Shown here: in pieces, positions 42,755 to 51,841 of the stretch | Position numbering within the stretch: position 1 is the stretch's first letter | Layout of the letters: the number at the start of each line of letters is the position of its first letter | Assembly (NCBI RefSeq): GCF_018687615.1 | Contig: NZ_CP061299.1 | Span: forward strand, 248,001-312,000 | Origin: Polynucleobacter sp. MWH-CaK5 | GTDB lineage: Bacteria; Pseudomonadota; Gammaproteobacteria; Burkholderiales; Burkholderiaceae | Direction: 5' to 3' | DNA length: 64,000 nt | Program-made: the position numbers and the translations under genes | Notes under the pieces: generated by a model | Told to the model about the DNA's origin: nothing | Databases searched by the model: none | Seen by the model: only the letters and a program-made list of their open reading frames with translations

Positions 42755-45229
42755 ATGGATTTAAATTTGCCTTCGGCAGAGCAGATTGCTTTGCGCATTA
42801 ATAACCAAATCGCCAAAGAAATGAAAGTGCGACCTCAGCAAATTGGGGTGGCTGTTGGTTTGATGGATGAGGGTGCTACGGTGCCGTTTATTGCGCGCTA
42901 TCGTAAAGAGGTCACAGGTGGTTTGGATGACACACAATTGCGCAATATTGAAGAACGTTTACTGTATTTGCGTGAGCTCGAAGAGCGTCGTGTGGCGATT
43001 CTGAAATCAATTCATGAACAAGGTAAGTTAACCGATGCTTTGATGACATCTATTGGCGCTGCCGATACCAAGCAGACTTTAGAAGATCTTTATTTGCCTT
43101 ATAAGCCAAAACGTCGTACCAAAGCGATGATTGCGCGTGAAGCAGGATTAGAGCCTTTGGCTCGAGCTTTGATGGCTGATCCTACTTTGGATCCTCAAGT
43201 TGAAGCTATTAAATATATCAATATTGATCCAGCTGCTTATGCAGCTCTCAGTGCTGAAGATATTAAGAAGTCTCAAGCTGGCGATGAGAGTGTTCATGGT
43301 GGTCAACCATTGGTGCCCGATGTAAAGACAGCTTTAGATGGTGCCAGAGATATCTTGGCCGAAGAGTTTTCTGAGATGGCGCCTTTGCTAGCCACGCTTC
43401 GTGACTTCTTGTGGTCACAAGGTTTGATGACGTCTAAAGTTGCTGATGGCAAAGAGATGGCAGAAGAGGAAAAGTTCCGTGATTACTACGCTTATTCTGA
43501 ACCGGTTCGTTTGGTACCTTCACACCGTGCCTTAGCACTTTTTAGAGGACGTCAGTTAGGAGTATTACAACTCAAATTGTCCTTAGAAGATTCTCAGGAG
43601 GCACTGGTGCCTCATCCTTGTGAAGTGATGATTGCCAAGCATGTCGGCATTGAGTCATTGGGTCGTTCAGCAGATAAGTGGTTAGCAGAGGTATGCCGTT
43701 GGACATGGCGTGTAAAAACATCTTTATCTTTAGAAATGGCGCTATTCACACAATTGCGCGAAGCTGCTGAGACAGAGGCCATCAAAGTTTTTGCACGCAA
43801 CCTCCACGAACTTTTATTGGCTGCTCCTGCTGGCCCGAAAGTGGTGATGGGGGTTGACCCTGGAATTAGAACGGGTTGTAAAGTGGCTGTCGTTGATGCC
43901 ACTGGTAAGTTACTAGAAACTTCAACTATCTACCCACATGAACCGCGTAAAGACTGGGATGGTTCTTTGGCAGTCTTGGGAGCTTTGTGCGTCAAACATC
44001 AGGTGTCTTTGGTGGCCATTGGTAATGGCACTGCTAGTCGTGAGACTGATCGCTTGGTGAAAGACTTGATGAAACTTTTATCAGTCAAAAAAGGTGATCA
44101 AGATACTTTGCAGAAGATTGTTGTGTCAGAGGCTGGCGCTTCTGTGTACTCTGCCTCTGAATTAGCAGCCCTTGAGTTTCCGGAGCTGGATGTATCGCTT
44201 CGTGGTGCTGTGTCGATTGCGCGTCGTTTGCAAGATCCATTGGCAGAATTGGTGAAAATTGAGCCCAAGGCGATTGGTGTGGGTCAGTATCAGCATGATG
44301 TGAACCAATTTCAGCTGTCTAGAACTTTGGATGCTGTTGTAGAGGATTGCGTGAATGCTGTGGGTGTTGATCTGAATACAGCATCAGTGCCATTACTGTC
44401 CAAAGTATCTGGTCTGAATGCTGGCTTAGCCAGAAACATTGTTGCTTTTAGAGATAGCAAAGGTCGCTTTAATAATCGTGAGGCTTTGAAGGAAGTGCCG
44501 CGTTTAGGTGATAAAGCCTTTGAGCAAGCCGCAGGATTTTTGCGCATCAGCGGTGGTGATAATCCACTGGATCAATCTTCTGTTCATCCCGAGTCTTATC
44601 CGCTGGTTGAGAAAATGTTGAAGCAATTGGGTCAACCGGTGACTGAAGTGATTGGTAATAAAGAATTGCTCAAGAAAGTGGCTGCTAATGATGTGATTCA
44701 AAAGCTGGTGGATGACAAATTTGGTGTTGTGACCATCAAAGATATTTTGGCTGAGTTAGAAAAGCCTGGCCGTGATCCACGACCAGAATTTAAAACGGCG
44801 ACCTTCGAAGACGGCGTGGAAGATATCAATCAATTGATCCCGGGCATGATTTTGGAAGGCGTTGTGACCAACGTGGCAGCCTTTGGTGCTTTCATAGACA
44901 TTGGTATTCATCAAGATGGTTTGGTGCACGTCTCTGCGTTGGCAGATAAGTTTGTTAAAGATCCTCATGAGGTGGTTAAAGCCGGTCAAGTGGTCAAAGT
45001 AAAGGTGCTTGAAGTCGATGTGAAGCGCCGTCGCATTGGCTTAACGATGAAGTTGAATGATTCTGCACCGTCGAATGCTGCGGCTCGTTCACAGCCCGGC
45101 GAGAGAGTTAGTAATAATGGAGCGAAGGGTTCGGTAAAGCCCTCGAGTCAAAGACAGCAGGGTTCATCTGCACCAGTAGGGAATACTGCTTTTGCTGAAG
45201 CTTTTTCTAAGTTGAAGGCAAAAAACTAA
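42755..45229 (+). CDS. tex: Tex family RNA-binding transcription accessory protein
   Basis: 824 aa from ATG 42755, where homology begins; the frame is open upstream through the end of waaC but that part is not family-like. Domains: N-terminal Tex helices (VPFIARYRKEVTGGLDD), a YqgF-like domain (MGVDPGIRTGCKVAVVD, about 430), helix-hairpin-helix motifs (about 535-600, LNAGLARNIVAFRD) and a C-terminal S1 domain (GMILEGVVTNVAAFGAFIDI). It binds nucleic acid and affects transcription and stress fitness. It is about 40 residues longer than usual, due to a Ser/Gln-rich C-terminal tail. Confidence 0.95.
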   Translation: MDLNLPSAEQIALRINNQIAKEMKVRPQQIGVAVGLMDEGATVPFIARYRKEVTGGLDDTQLRNIEERLLYLRELEERRVAILKSIHEQGKLTDALMTSIGAADTKQTLEDLYLPYKPKRRTKAMIAREAGLEPLARALMADPTLDPQVEAIKYINIDPAAYAALSAEDIKKSQAGDESVHGGQPLVPDVKTALDGARDILAEEFSEMAPLLATLRDFLWSQGLMTSKVADGKEMAEEEKFRDYYAYSEPVRLVPSHRALALFRGRQLGVLQLKLSLEDSQEALVPHPCEVMIAKHVGIESLGRSADKWLAEVCRWTWRVKTSLSLEMALFTQLREAAETEAIKVFARNLHELLLAAPAGPKVVMGVDPGIRTGCKVAVVDATGKLLETSTIYPHEPRKDWDGSLAVLGALCVKHQVSLVAIGNGTASRETDRLVKDLMKLLSVKKGDQDTLQKIVVSEAGASVYSASELAALEFPELDVSLRGAVSIARRLQDPLAELVKIEPKAIGVGQYQHDVNQFQLSRTLDAVVEDCVNAVGVDLNTASVPLLSKVSGLNAGLARNIVAFRDSKGRFNNREALKEVPRLGDKAFEQAAGFLRISGGDNPLDQSSVHPESYPLVEKMLKQLGQPVTEVIGNKELLKKVAANDVIQKLVDDKFGVVTIKDILAELEKPGRDPRPEFKTATFEDGVEDINQLIPGMILEGVVTNVAAFGAFIDIGIHQDGLVHVSALADKFVKDPHEVVKAGQVVKVKVLEVDVKRRRIGLTMKLNDSAPSNAAARSQPGERVSNNGAKGSVKPSSQRQQGSSAPVGNTAFAEAFSKLKAKN

Positions 45230-45303
45230 GTTCATTAGGCCAACTTAAGAAGCTATTCTTAGAATTTTATTTACTAGAACAGGCGCTTATTTAGCTATCA
45301 AGA

Positions 45304-45347
45304 CTTCAATTAATTGCACTTTAATGCAATTAATTGAAGGATGTTTT
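45304..45347 (+). terminator. Perfect 15-bp hairpin with T-run after tex
   Basis: The arms 45304-45318 and 45325-45339 are perfect reverse complements around a 6-base loop, and a run of five T residues lies at 45343-45347, consistent with intrinsic termination of tex. The stem is A+T-rich, so its strength is uncertain. Confidence 0.55.
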
Positions 45348-45366
45348 TGTACTATGATGCAATAAT

Positions 45367-45419
45367 TGATTCATTAGTTAGCAATCGGTAACTAATGAAT
45401 CAGAAGAAGTGATTTTTTT
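45367..45419 (+). terminator. Second perfect hairpin (14 bp) with T-run
   Basis: The arms 45367-45380 and 45389-45402 are perfect reverse complements around an 8-base loop, followed by GAAGAAGTGA and then seven T residues to 45419. It stands between tex and the convergent tolC. The T-run is 10 bases from the stem, so it may be a stabiliser or protein site rather than a terminator. Confidence 0.4.
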
Positions 45420-45458
45420 ATTTTGTTACCGTTGGGTAATCTTTTTAATGCTTACTTC

Positions 45459-46994
45459 TTACTTCAATAAAGCATTCACAGCCTGTAGGTCTTCATCGCT
45501 AAGTACTGCTGCTTGAGCTTTGAGCTTGAGACCATTCAAGATGGTGTCATAACGGGCCTTCGCCAAGTCTCTGCGAGTCGTGAACAAAGTGTCTTGAGCA
45601 TTCAGTACATCGATGTTGATGCGCACACCCACTTCGTAGCCAAGCTTATTAGATTCCAAGGCGCTCAGAGCTGAGATCTCAGCAGCTTCATAAGCTTTTA
45701 CTTGAGCCAAACCATTGTTGAATCCTAAATACGCTTGGCGTGTGGTTTGCGCCACAGATCGACGGGTGTTTTCTAAGTCGGCTAATGCTTTATTTGCCAA
45801 GGCAGATTTTTCTCGAACCACAGATTGGTTGTAACCACCTGAGAAGAGCGGTACTGTCAATTGAATGATGGCTTGAGTTGAATAGGACCGAGTGTTGAGC
45901 ATCGTGCCATCAGAGGAGAGAGTGTTTTCACTATCGCTATAGCCACGCTGACTAATAAAATCAACATAGGGTGCATGACCTGCATAAGCGCGCTGCGTTT
46001 CTTTCGTGGCCACTTCATACGTTAATTTGCTAGCAATAATGCTGTAGCTCACATCTTCAGCTTGTTTGACCCAATCCTGAATCGTCTGTCCAGGTTGAAC
46101 TGCCACCACTTGTTGAACATTCACAGGAGTAGGCTTTTCACCTTTTTTAAGTTTGACTTTTCTGTCCTTGGCCACCGCATCAATTTTGGCCGTATTGCTC
46201 AATGATCTGAGTTGGGTGATTTGTTTGCCAGTGATTTGCTCTAAAGCACCACGTTTGATTGTTAAATCAGCTTCAGCAGCTAATTCTTGGGCAACCACTA
46301 AGTCATAACGAGATTGTGCTTCATGTGTGTCAGTGATGGTCGATGTGCCCACCTCAAAATTACGTTTCGCTTGTTCTAGTTGTTCTGCAATCAACGCTTT
46401 TTTATTTCTGGACAGATTTAAAGAGTCTTCGGCATTTAAAACATTGAAATAAGCTTCGGTGACTCGTATCACCAAATCTTGTTCTGCAGCGGCAAATTGA
46501 GCCTCTGAAATATTAGCGTTTAAGTCACCTTGTCTGAACTGTGCCCATTTGTCCCAACTAAAAAGAGGTTGGGTTAGTTTGACAGTCCAAGCTCTGGACA
46601 TCAAATCATTGCTACGAGTTCCAAGTCTGGCATTGAAGACATCACTTTTTGTTTCGCTACCAGTTGCAACCACCTGAGGAGCTAAAACAGATAAACCTTG
46701 CCAACGTTTTTCTTTGCCGGCCATGTAACTGTATTTGGCAGCATTGAAAGTTGGATCATTGAAAGCCGCTTCACGATACAAGCTGAGCAAATCCAATACT
46801 TCAGTGTTGAGATTGTTTTGTTTGACTTGGGTGGCTGGATTACTTGTGCTTACCGTGCTGGGTGGCACAGTAGATACTGAGCCTTGAGCAAAGACTGAAA
46901 GACTGGCCACTGATCCTGCGAAAGCTAATGCAATCAGCATTACCAGCTTTTTTTGTGCAAAGTGCTGAGGAAGGCAAAGAGTATTTGATTTCAT
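45459..46994 (-). CDS. tolC: TolC family outer membrane efflux protein
   Basis: 511 aa from ATG 46994; an ATG at 47009 also fits. The signal peptide is residues about 1-37, ending SVFAQ. Two outer-membrane efflux repeats follow, each with long helices: LDLLSLYREAAFNDPTF, VIRVTEAYFNVLNAEDSL and SKLTYEVATKETQRAYAGHAPYVDF, RRSVAQTTRQAYLGFNNGL. A lysine-rich insert (about 285-300) interrupts the first half. It forms the outer membrane channel for tripartite efflux or type I secretion. It is divergent from macA, its probable partner. Confidence 0.92.
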   Translation of the reverse strand: MKSNTLCLPQHFAQKKLVMLIALAFAGSVASLSVFAQGSVSTVPPSTVSTSNPATQVKQNNLNTEVLDLLSLYREAAFNDPTFNAAKYSYMAGKEKRWQGLSVLAPQVVATGSETKSDVFNARLGTRSNDLMSRAWTVKLTQPLFSWDKWAQFRQGDLNANISEAQFAAAEQDLVIRVTEAYFNVLNAEDSLNLSRNKKALIAEQLEQAKRNFEVGTSTITDTHEAQSRYDLVVAQELAAEADLTIKRGALEQITGKQITQLRSLSNTAKIDAVAKDRKVKLKKGEKPTPVNVQQVVAVQPGQTIQDWVKQAEDVSYSIIASKLTYEVATKETQRAYAGHAPYVDFISQRGYSDSENTLSSDGTMLNTRSYSTQAIIQLTVPLFSGGYNQSVVREKSALANKALADLENTRRSVAQTTRQAYLGFNNGLAQVKAYEAAEISALSALESNKLGYEVGVRINIDVLNAQDTLFTTRRDLAKARYDTILNGLKLKAQAAVLSDEDLQAVNALLK

Positions 46995-47056
46995 GCTGTC
47001 ATTTTGCATCAAAAATGAGCTGTTTGCAGTTGAAAAACCCCACCCCGATACCAAAT

Positions 47057-47087
47057 TTGACCTTTGTCACATGGATTTTCTTATAAA
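47057..47087 (+). promoter_or_regulatory. Candidate sigma-70 promoter for macA
   Basis: TTGACC at 47057-47062 and TATAAA at 47082-47087 are separated by 19 bases (18 if TTATAA at 47081 is used), just ahead of the macA ATG at 47105. Spacing is longer than ideal. Confidence 0.35.
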
Positions 47088-47104
47088 ACCCTATACTTGC
47101 AATT

Positions 47105-48391
47105 ATGAAGACTCTACTGAGCCGCCTTGGCAGTCAATTGAAAGCAAGGCTAGAACAATTCAAGACCTTTTTGCAAGCCCATGCGTGGTTTCGTCGAGGG
47201 GTTTATTTCACTCTAGCCGTTTTGGTGTTTTGGATACTTTGGAAGATATTGAGTTCAGTCTTTGGTTGGAGTGATCCAGAATATAAAACTGCTCGAATTG
47301 AAGAGGGACCTTTGGCTGTAACGATCAGTGCCAGTGGCACACTGAATCCTGTGAAGTCAGTGCAAGTGGGTACGCAAGTATCTGGCATGGTCCAAGAAAT
47401 TTATGTGGACTTTAATGATGTGGTGAAAAAAGACCAAGTCATTGCACGGATTGATCCACGTGAATGGCAGGCTCGATTTGAGCAAGCTGAAGCTAATTAC
47501 ATTTTGGCTAAACGCAATCACGATAACAACATCAAACTGATTGAGAAAAAATTCATTTCTCCTGCAGCATTTGATCAAACTCTCAGCGCTTATAAAAGTG
47601 CCAAAGCTTCTTTGACGATGGCCAAGAAAGCTTTGGATGACACAGTGATTCGTTCACCCGTCAATGGTGTGGTGGTCAAGCGCAGTGTTGAGCGAGGTCA
47701 AACCGTAGCAGCCAGTTTGCAGGCCCCAGAGTTATTCATCATTGCGCAAAACTTGGCTGACATGCAAGTTGAAACAGCCATTGATGAATCAGATGTGGGT
47801 CGCATTGTGGAAGGTATGGCGGCGACATTCACAGTCGATGCGTTCCCCGGCAAGGTGTTTCAAAGTCAGGTCAAACAAGTGCGCAAGGCACCCATCAATG
47901 TACAAAACGTGATTACTTATACCGTTTTACTCAGTGCTCAAAATACTGATCTGAAGTTGTTGCCAGGAATGACTGCCAATACTTCGATCATCACAGAGCA
48001 AAAAGAAAAAGTTTTGCGTATCTCGAATGCTGCTTTGAGATTCAAGATGCCTAATACCAGTGGTTCGGCAAAGAATGAATCAGCCAATCTATCTAGAGGT
48101 TCAGGTGCGACAGGATCTACACCAGCATCTGCACCAATGACTGGTAAGCCATCTGCCATCAGGGATGTCAAAGTGACCACGCGTAAAGTTTGGGTGTTGG
48201 AAAAATCAGGCTTAAAAGATAAGCCTGTTCAAAAAACCATTCGTGTGGGTTTGAGTGACGGTAATGCCAGTGAAGTATTGCCAGGCGAAGATGCGGCAGC
48301 CACCCTGCAGGTGGGTGATTTGGTCATCATCGGCGTTTCTGGCCCAGGCAAAGCAGGCGCAAGTCGCCCCTCGGGTCCACGACTCTTCTAA
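47105..48391 (+). CDS. macA: MacA-like periplasmic adaptor of tripartite efflux pump
   Basis: 428 aa. One N-terminal membrane helix (about 30-55) followed by a membrane fusion protein: lipoyl half-motifs GTLNPVKSVQVGTQVSGMVQEI and VIRSPVNGVVVKRSVERGQTV flank a helical hairpin, then a beta-barrel domain (ALLPGMTANTS-like LLPGMTANTSII). A Ser/Ala/Pro-rich insert (about 318-345) lies before the last domain, which ends in VIIGVSGPGKA. It links MacB to TolC. It is followed by the macB ATPase gene after 21 bases. Confidence 0.93.
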   Translation: MKTLLSRLGSQLKARLEQFKTFLQAHAWFRRGVYFTLAVLVFWILWKILSSVFGWSDPEYKTARIEEGPLAVTISASGTLNPVKSVQVGTQVSGMVQEIYVDFNDVVKKDQVIARIDPREWQARFEQAEANYILAKRNHDNNIKLIEKKFISPAAFDQTLSAYKSAKASLTMAKKALDDTVIRSPVNGVVVKRSVERGQTVAASLQAPELFIIAQNLADMQVETAIDESDVGRIVEGMAATFTVDAFPGKVFQSQVKQVRKAPINVQNVITYTVLLSAQNTDLKLLPGMTANTSIITEQKEKVLRISNAALRFKMPNTSGSAKNESANLSRGSGATGSTPASAPMTGKPSAIRDVKVTTRKVWVLEKSGLKDKPVQKTIRVGLSDGNASEVLPGEDAAATLQVGDLVIIGVSGPGKAGASRPSGPRLF

Positions 48392-48412
48392 AGACTGACA
48401 AAGACCAAGAGC

Positions 48413-49159
48413 ATGACTTTGATCAAAACGCATCATTTGGTGAAAACCTATGGCGTGGGTGAGCAAACAGTTCAAGCTTTGGATGATGTGTCGATCACCA
48501 TTGATCAAGGCGAATTTGTTGCGATTGTTGGTGCATCTGGATCAGGTAAATCAACTTTTATGAACATGATTGGGTGTTTGGATCAGCCGACCACTGGCTC
48601 TTATTTATTGGGTGGAGAAAATGTCGCCACCATGTCCAGTGATGAGTTGGCAGATTTACGCAATCGGCGCATTGGATTTGTGTTCCAACAATTCAATCTC
48701 TTGGCCAGAACTTCTGCCATTGAAAACGTTGCCTTGCCTTTGCTGTATGCCCGGGTAGGCACTTTGGCAGGACTCACCAAAGAGCAGCGGTATGAGCATG
48801 CGAAACAACGTTTAGAACAAGTGGGTTTGGGGGAGCGTCTTCACAACACACCCTCTCAGTTATCAGGTGGTCAGCAACAGCGAGTCGCCATTGCCAGAGC
48901 CTTGGTCAATGATCCTGATTTAATTTTGGCGGACGAGCCTACCGGGGCACTGGATTCTAAAACCAGTGCTGAAGTGATGGCGCTCCTAACGCAACTCAAT
49001 CAACAAGGGATGACTGTTGTGGTAGTCACTCATGAACCTGATGTGGCAGCTTATGCATCTCGCACCATCACATTTAAAGACGGCAAGGTCTTAAGTGATA
49101 CTCATCCAAATGGCAAGACTGACGGATCATCAACGACCAATTTGGGTGCTTTGTCATGA
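48413..49159 (+). CDS. macB: MacB-like ABC transporter ATP-binding subunit
   Basis: 248 aa. Walker A GASGSGKST, Q-loop FVFQQFNLLARTS, signature LSGGQQQRVAIARAL, Walker B LILADEPTGALDSKTS and the H-loop THEPDV are all intact. It is of the LolD/MacB class and corresponds to the N-terminal domain of E. coli MacB, which here is a separate protein. Stop and permease start overlap by four bases (ATGA), so the halves are made together. Confidence 0.93.
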   Translation: MTLIKTHHLVKTYGVGEQTVQALDDVSITIDQGEFVAIVGASGSGKSTFMNMIGCLDQPTTGSYLLGGENVATMSSDELADLRNRRIGFVFQQFNLLARTSAIENVALPLLYARVGTLAGLTKEQRYEHAKQRLEQVGLGERLHNTPSQLSGGQQQRVAIARALVNDPDLILADEPTGALDSKTSAEVMALLTQLNQQGMTVVVVTHEPDVAAYASRTITFKDGKVLSDTHPNGKTDGSSTTNLGALS

Positions 49160-50376
49160 ACTTACCGATTGCCCTTCAAGCACTTCGTGTGAACAAACTG
49201 CGTTCTGGTTTGACTATGCTGGGCATCATCATCGGTGTGGCTGCAGTGATTGTGATGATTGCCGTAGGAAGTGGTGCGCAAGCGCGGGTGAAAGAGCAAA
49301 TTGCTGGCTTGGGTTCTAACTTGATGATCCTGTGGGCAGGCTCAGTGACAACCGCTGGTGTGAGAGGTGGCACAGGTACAGCACAAACTTTGGTTGAAGA
49401 AGATGCTTGGGCTGTCATGCGAGAAATATCAGAAATACAAGTGGCTGCACCTACGCAACGTGGCAGTGGACAGATTGTGTGGGGGAATACGAACTGGTTG
49501 GCGGCAATTGTGGGAGCCACGCCCGAGTATTTTGAGGCGCGTGATTGGGCTCTTGTGAGTGGCCGCTTATTTGAAGCTGGTGAAATGTCTAGTGCCGGCA
49601 AAGTAGCCATCATTGGTCAAACGGTTGCCAGAGAGTTGTTTGGTGACAATGATCCAGTGGATCAAATCATCCGCGTGCGCGGTGTGCCTTTCACCGTGAT
49701 TGGATTGTTGGAGCGCAAAGGTCAAAGCATGATGGGGCAAGATCAAGATGACATCGTCATCATGCCTTTGTCCACTGCTCGTAACAAAATCTTTGGCGCT
49801 CTTCAGGGTCGAATTGGACGAGTCAGCTCCATTTTCATTAAAGCTCGTGAGGGTGTTGATATGAAAGAGGCTGAAGAAAAAGTCAGAGATCTTTTGCGTC
49901 AACGCCATCGCTTGAGTGGTAATACCCCAGATGATTTTTCTTTGCGTAATTTGACAGAAATACTTCAAGCCCAAGAAGCTGCCAGCAAAGTGATGGCCAT
50001 CCTATTAGCAGCCGTTGCATCAGTTAGTTTGTTGGTGGGTGGCATTGGCATCATGAACATCATGCTGGTCTCAGTAACAGAGAGAACTCGAGAAATCGGT
50101 TTGCGTTTGGCTGTTGGTGCCAGAAGCAAAGATATCTTGTCGCAATTTTTGGTGGAAGCCATCACGCTATCTACCATTGGTGGTGTGCTGGGAATCCTAT
50201 TAGGAGGCCTAGGAACTTGGTTGGTTGCTGAGTTGGCTGAATGGCCAGTGCAACTTTCAGTTCTGTCAGTGATCTTAGCGGTGGGCTTCTCTGCGGTGAT
50301 TGGCATTTTCTTTGGCTACTATCCTGCTCGGAAAGCATCATCGATGCAGCCAATACAAGCCTTGAGATACGAATAA
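49156..50376 (+). CDS. macB: MacB-like ABC transporter permease subunit
   Basis: 406 aa. Four membrane segments in the FtsX/MacB arrangement: one N-terminal (RSGLTMLGIIIGVAAVIVMIAV), then a large periplasmic domain (GSNLMILWAGSV to DDFSLRNLTEIL) and three near the C-terminus. The MacB_PCD and FtsX domains with GGIGIMNIMLVSVTERTREIGLRLAVGAR are recognised. It works as a mechanotransmitter that drives substrate from the periplasm through MacA and TolC. Substrates may be macrolides, peptides or siderophores. Confidence 0.93.
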   Translation: MNLPIALQALRVNKLRSGLTMLGIIIGVAAVIVMIAVGSGAQARVKEQIAGLGSNLMILWAGSVTTAGVRGGTGTAQTLVEEDAWAVMREISEIQVAAPTQRGSGQIVWGNTNWLAAIVGATPEYFEARDWALVSGRLFEAGEMSSAGKVAIIGQTVARELFGDNDPVDQIIRVRGVPFTVIGLLERKGQSMMGQDQDDIVIMPLSTARNKIFGALQGRIGRVSSIFIKAREGVDMKEAEEKVRDLLRQRHRLSGNTPDDFSLRNLTEILQAQEAASKVMAILLAAVASVSLLVGGIGIMNIMLVSVTERTREIGLRLAVGARSKDILSQFLVEAITLSTIGGVLGILLGGLGTWLVAELAEWPVQLSVLSVILAVGFSAVIGIFFGYYPARKASSMQPIQALRYE

Positions 50377-50438
50377 GCCTTTAAGAAAGTTGGTCAATAA
50401 CAGTTCTTGCTGACGGATTAATTGTTTATCATCACTCC

Positions 50439-51308
50439 ATGGATATCTATTTAATTCTTAAAGCAGTCATCTTGGGCTTGGTAGAGGGTTTTACTGAGTT
50501 TTTGCCAATCTCATCGACGGGTCATTTGATTTTGGTGGGTGACCTATTGGATTTCAATGACGACAAGGGCAAAGCTTTTGAGGTCATTATTCAGTTTGGT
50601 GCGATCTTGGCAGTTTGTTGGGAGTACCGTCAGAAACTCATCGGTGTGGTCACTGGTATTGCTTCAAGAAGAGCATCACAACGTTTTGCTGTGAATGTCA
50701 TCATCGCCACAATTCCAGCCATTGTCTTGGCTTTGTTGTTTGGCAAATATATTAAGAGCGCATTGTTTTCTCCGATTCCTGTTGCCACGGCATTCATTGT
50801 GGGTGGCTTCATTATTTTTTGGGCGGAGGCTCGTCAAAAGAAGCTAGAGTCTGAAGTAGGTAATGGTGTATTGATTTCTCGAGACATCGATAGTGTGGAT
50901 GATCTCAATTGGCGCGATGCATTGAAGATTGGTTTGGCGCAATGCGCTGCTTTGATTCCAGGCACTTCTCGCTCTGGTGCAACCATCATCGGCGGCATGT
51001 TGTTTGGCTTGCCAAGAAAAGTTGCCACAGAGTTTTCTTTCTTCTTGGCTATTCCCGTGATTGCAGGTGCAACACTCTATGAGTTAATCAAACTGCGTCA
51101 TGTTTTAGGTGATGCTTCATGGAGTACTTTCGGTCCGACCTTGGGCATTGGCTTCGCAGTCTCTTTTGTGTCTGCCTTTGTGTGTATCCGTTGGTTGATC
51201 CGTTATGTGGCCACCCATGACTTTAGGGTTTTTGCTTGGTACCGAATTATTTTTGGAGTTTTAGTTTTGCTGACTGCTTGGACGGGCGTCGTCCAGTGGT
51301 CGCATTAA
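50439..51308 (+). CDS. uppP: Undecaprenyl-diphosphatase
   Basis: 289 aa, integral membrane, BacA family. GLVEGFTEFLPISSTGHLIL (about 11-30, with the catalytic Glu residues and Ser) and PGTSRSGATIIGGMLFGL (about 173-190, with the catalytic Arg) are the two signature motifs, and about eight membrane segments are predicted. It recycles undecaprenyl diphosphate to the phosphate carrier used by peptidoglycan and by the polysaccharide genes of this window. It gives resistance to bacitracin when plentiful. The stop abuts the convergent bactofilin stop. Confidence 0.95.
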   Translation: MDIYLILKAVILGLVEGFTEFLPISSTGHLILVGDLLDFNDDKGKAFEVIIQFGAILAVCWEYRQKLIGVVTGIASRRASQRFAVNVIIATIPAIVLALLFGKYIKSALFSPIPVATAFIVGGFIIFWAEARQKKLESEVGNGVLISRDIDSVDDLNWRDALKIGLAQCAALIPGTSRSGATIIGGMLFGLPRKVATEFSFFLAIPVIAGATLYELIKLRHVLGDASWSTFGPTLGIGFAVSFVSAFVCIRWLIRYVATHDFRVFAWYRIIFGVLVLLTAWTGVVQWSH

Positions 51309-51725
51309 TCAAGCTTTTAGATCTGATCTAAGTTGAGTTGATTGTGGGTTTCTAACTTTACGATTGGCTTGAAGCATCGTGCCTTCAATCACTGCACCAG
51401 TGGCGATGGTGAATGCTTCAGCGCTGATATCTCCGTGAACCACGGCACACTCAGATAAGACGATTAATTCTTTGGCAAAAATATTACCGATCACTTTGCC
51501 AGCGATATACGCTTTATTGCAATGAATGTTGCCTGTGACAACTCCACTTGGACCAACCGCAATCGAGCAAGGGTATTTGTCTGCTGGTTCTAAGTTCCCA
51601 AATACTTTGCCATCAATGCGTAGGCTGTCGTGCACAGTCATACGACCATGAATCACTGAGCTTTTACCTACCAAGGTATCAAAGCTCTCCATCCCTTCAG
51701 CGCGCGGTTTTTTCTTTTTAAACAA
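51309..51725 (-). CDS. Bactofilin (polymer-forming cytoskeletal protein)
   Basis: 138 aa. The beta-helical bactofilin core (SSVIHGRMTVHDSLRIDGKVFGNL to YIAGKVIGNIFAKELIVLSECAVVHGDIS) lies between a basic N-terminus (MFKKKKPRAEG) and a short disordered C-terminus. Bactofilins polymerise without nucleotides and organise cell-shape, stalk or polar envelope functions. It is divergent from trmB, and no M23 peptidase partner, often paired with bactofilins, is next to it. Confidence 0.93.
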   Translation of the reverse strand: MFKKKKPRAEGMESFDTLVGKSSVIHGRMTVHDSLRIDGKVFGNLEPADKYPCSIAVGPSGVVTGNIHCNKAYIAGKVIGNIFAKELIVLSECAVVHGDISAEAFTIATGAVIEGTMLQANRKVRNPQSTQLRSDLKA

Positions 51726-51841
51726 AATATGATAAATCTCTAATAATTGTCATAAGTATAAATCATTAGCTCTATGGGGAATAAGATTGGCCTTGGGGTG
51801 AGGATGGAAGGCAATGCAGCTTGGGAGATTAAAATAAGCGC

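Noticed and set aside
47105..50376. Type I secretion system rather than MacAB
   Set aside because: The ATPase and permease are of the LolD/MacB type and the permease has the MacB periplasmic domain, not the fused exporter architecture of type I systems.
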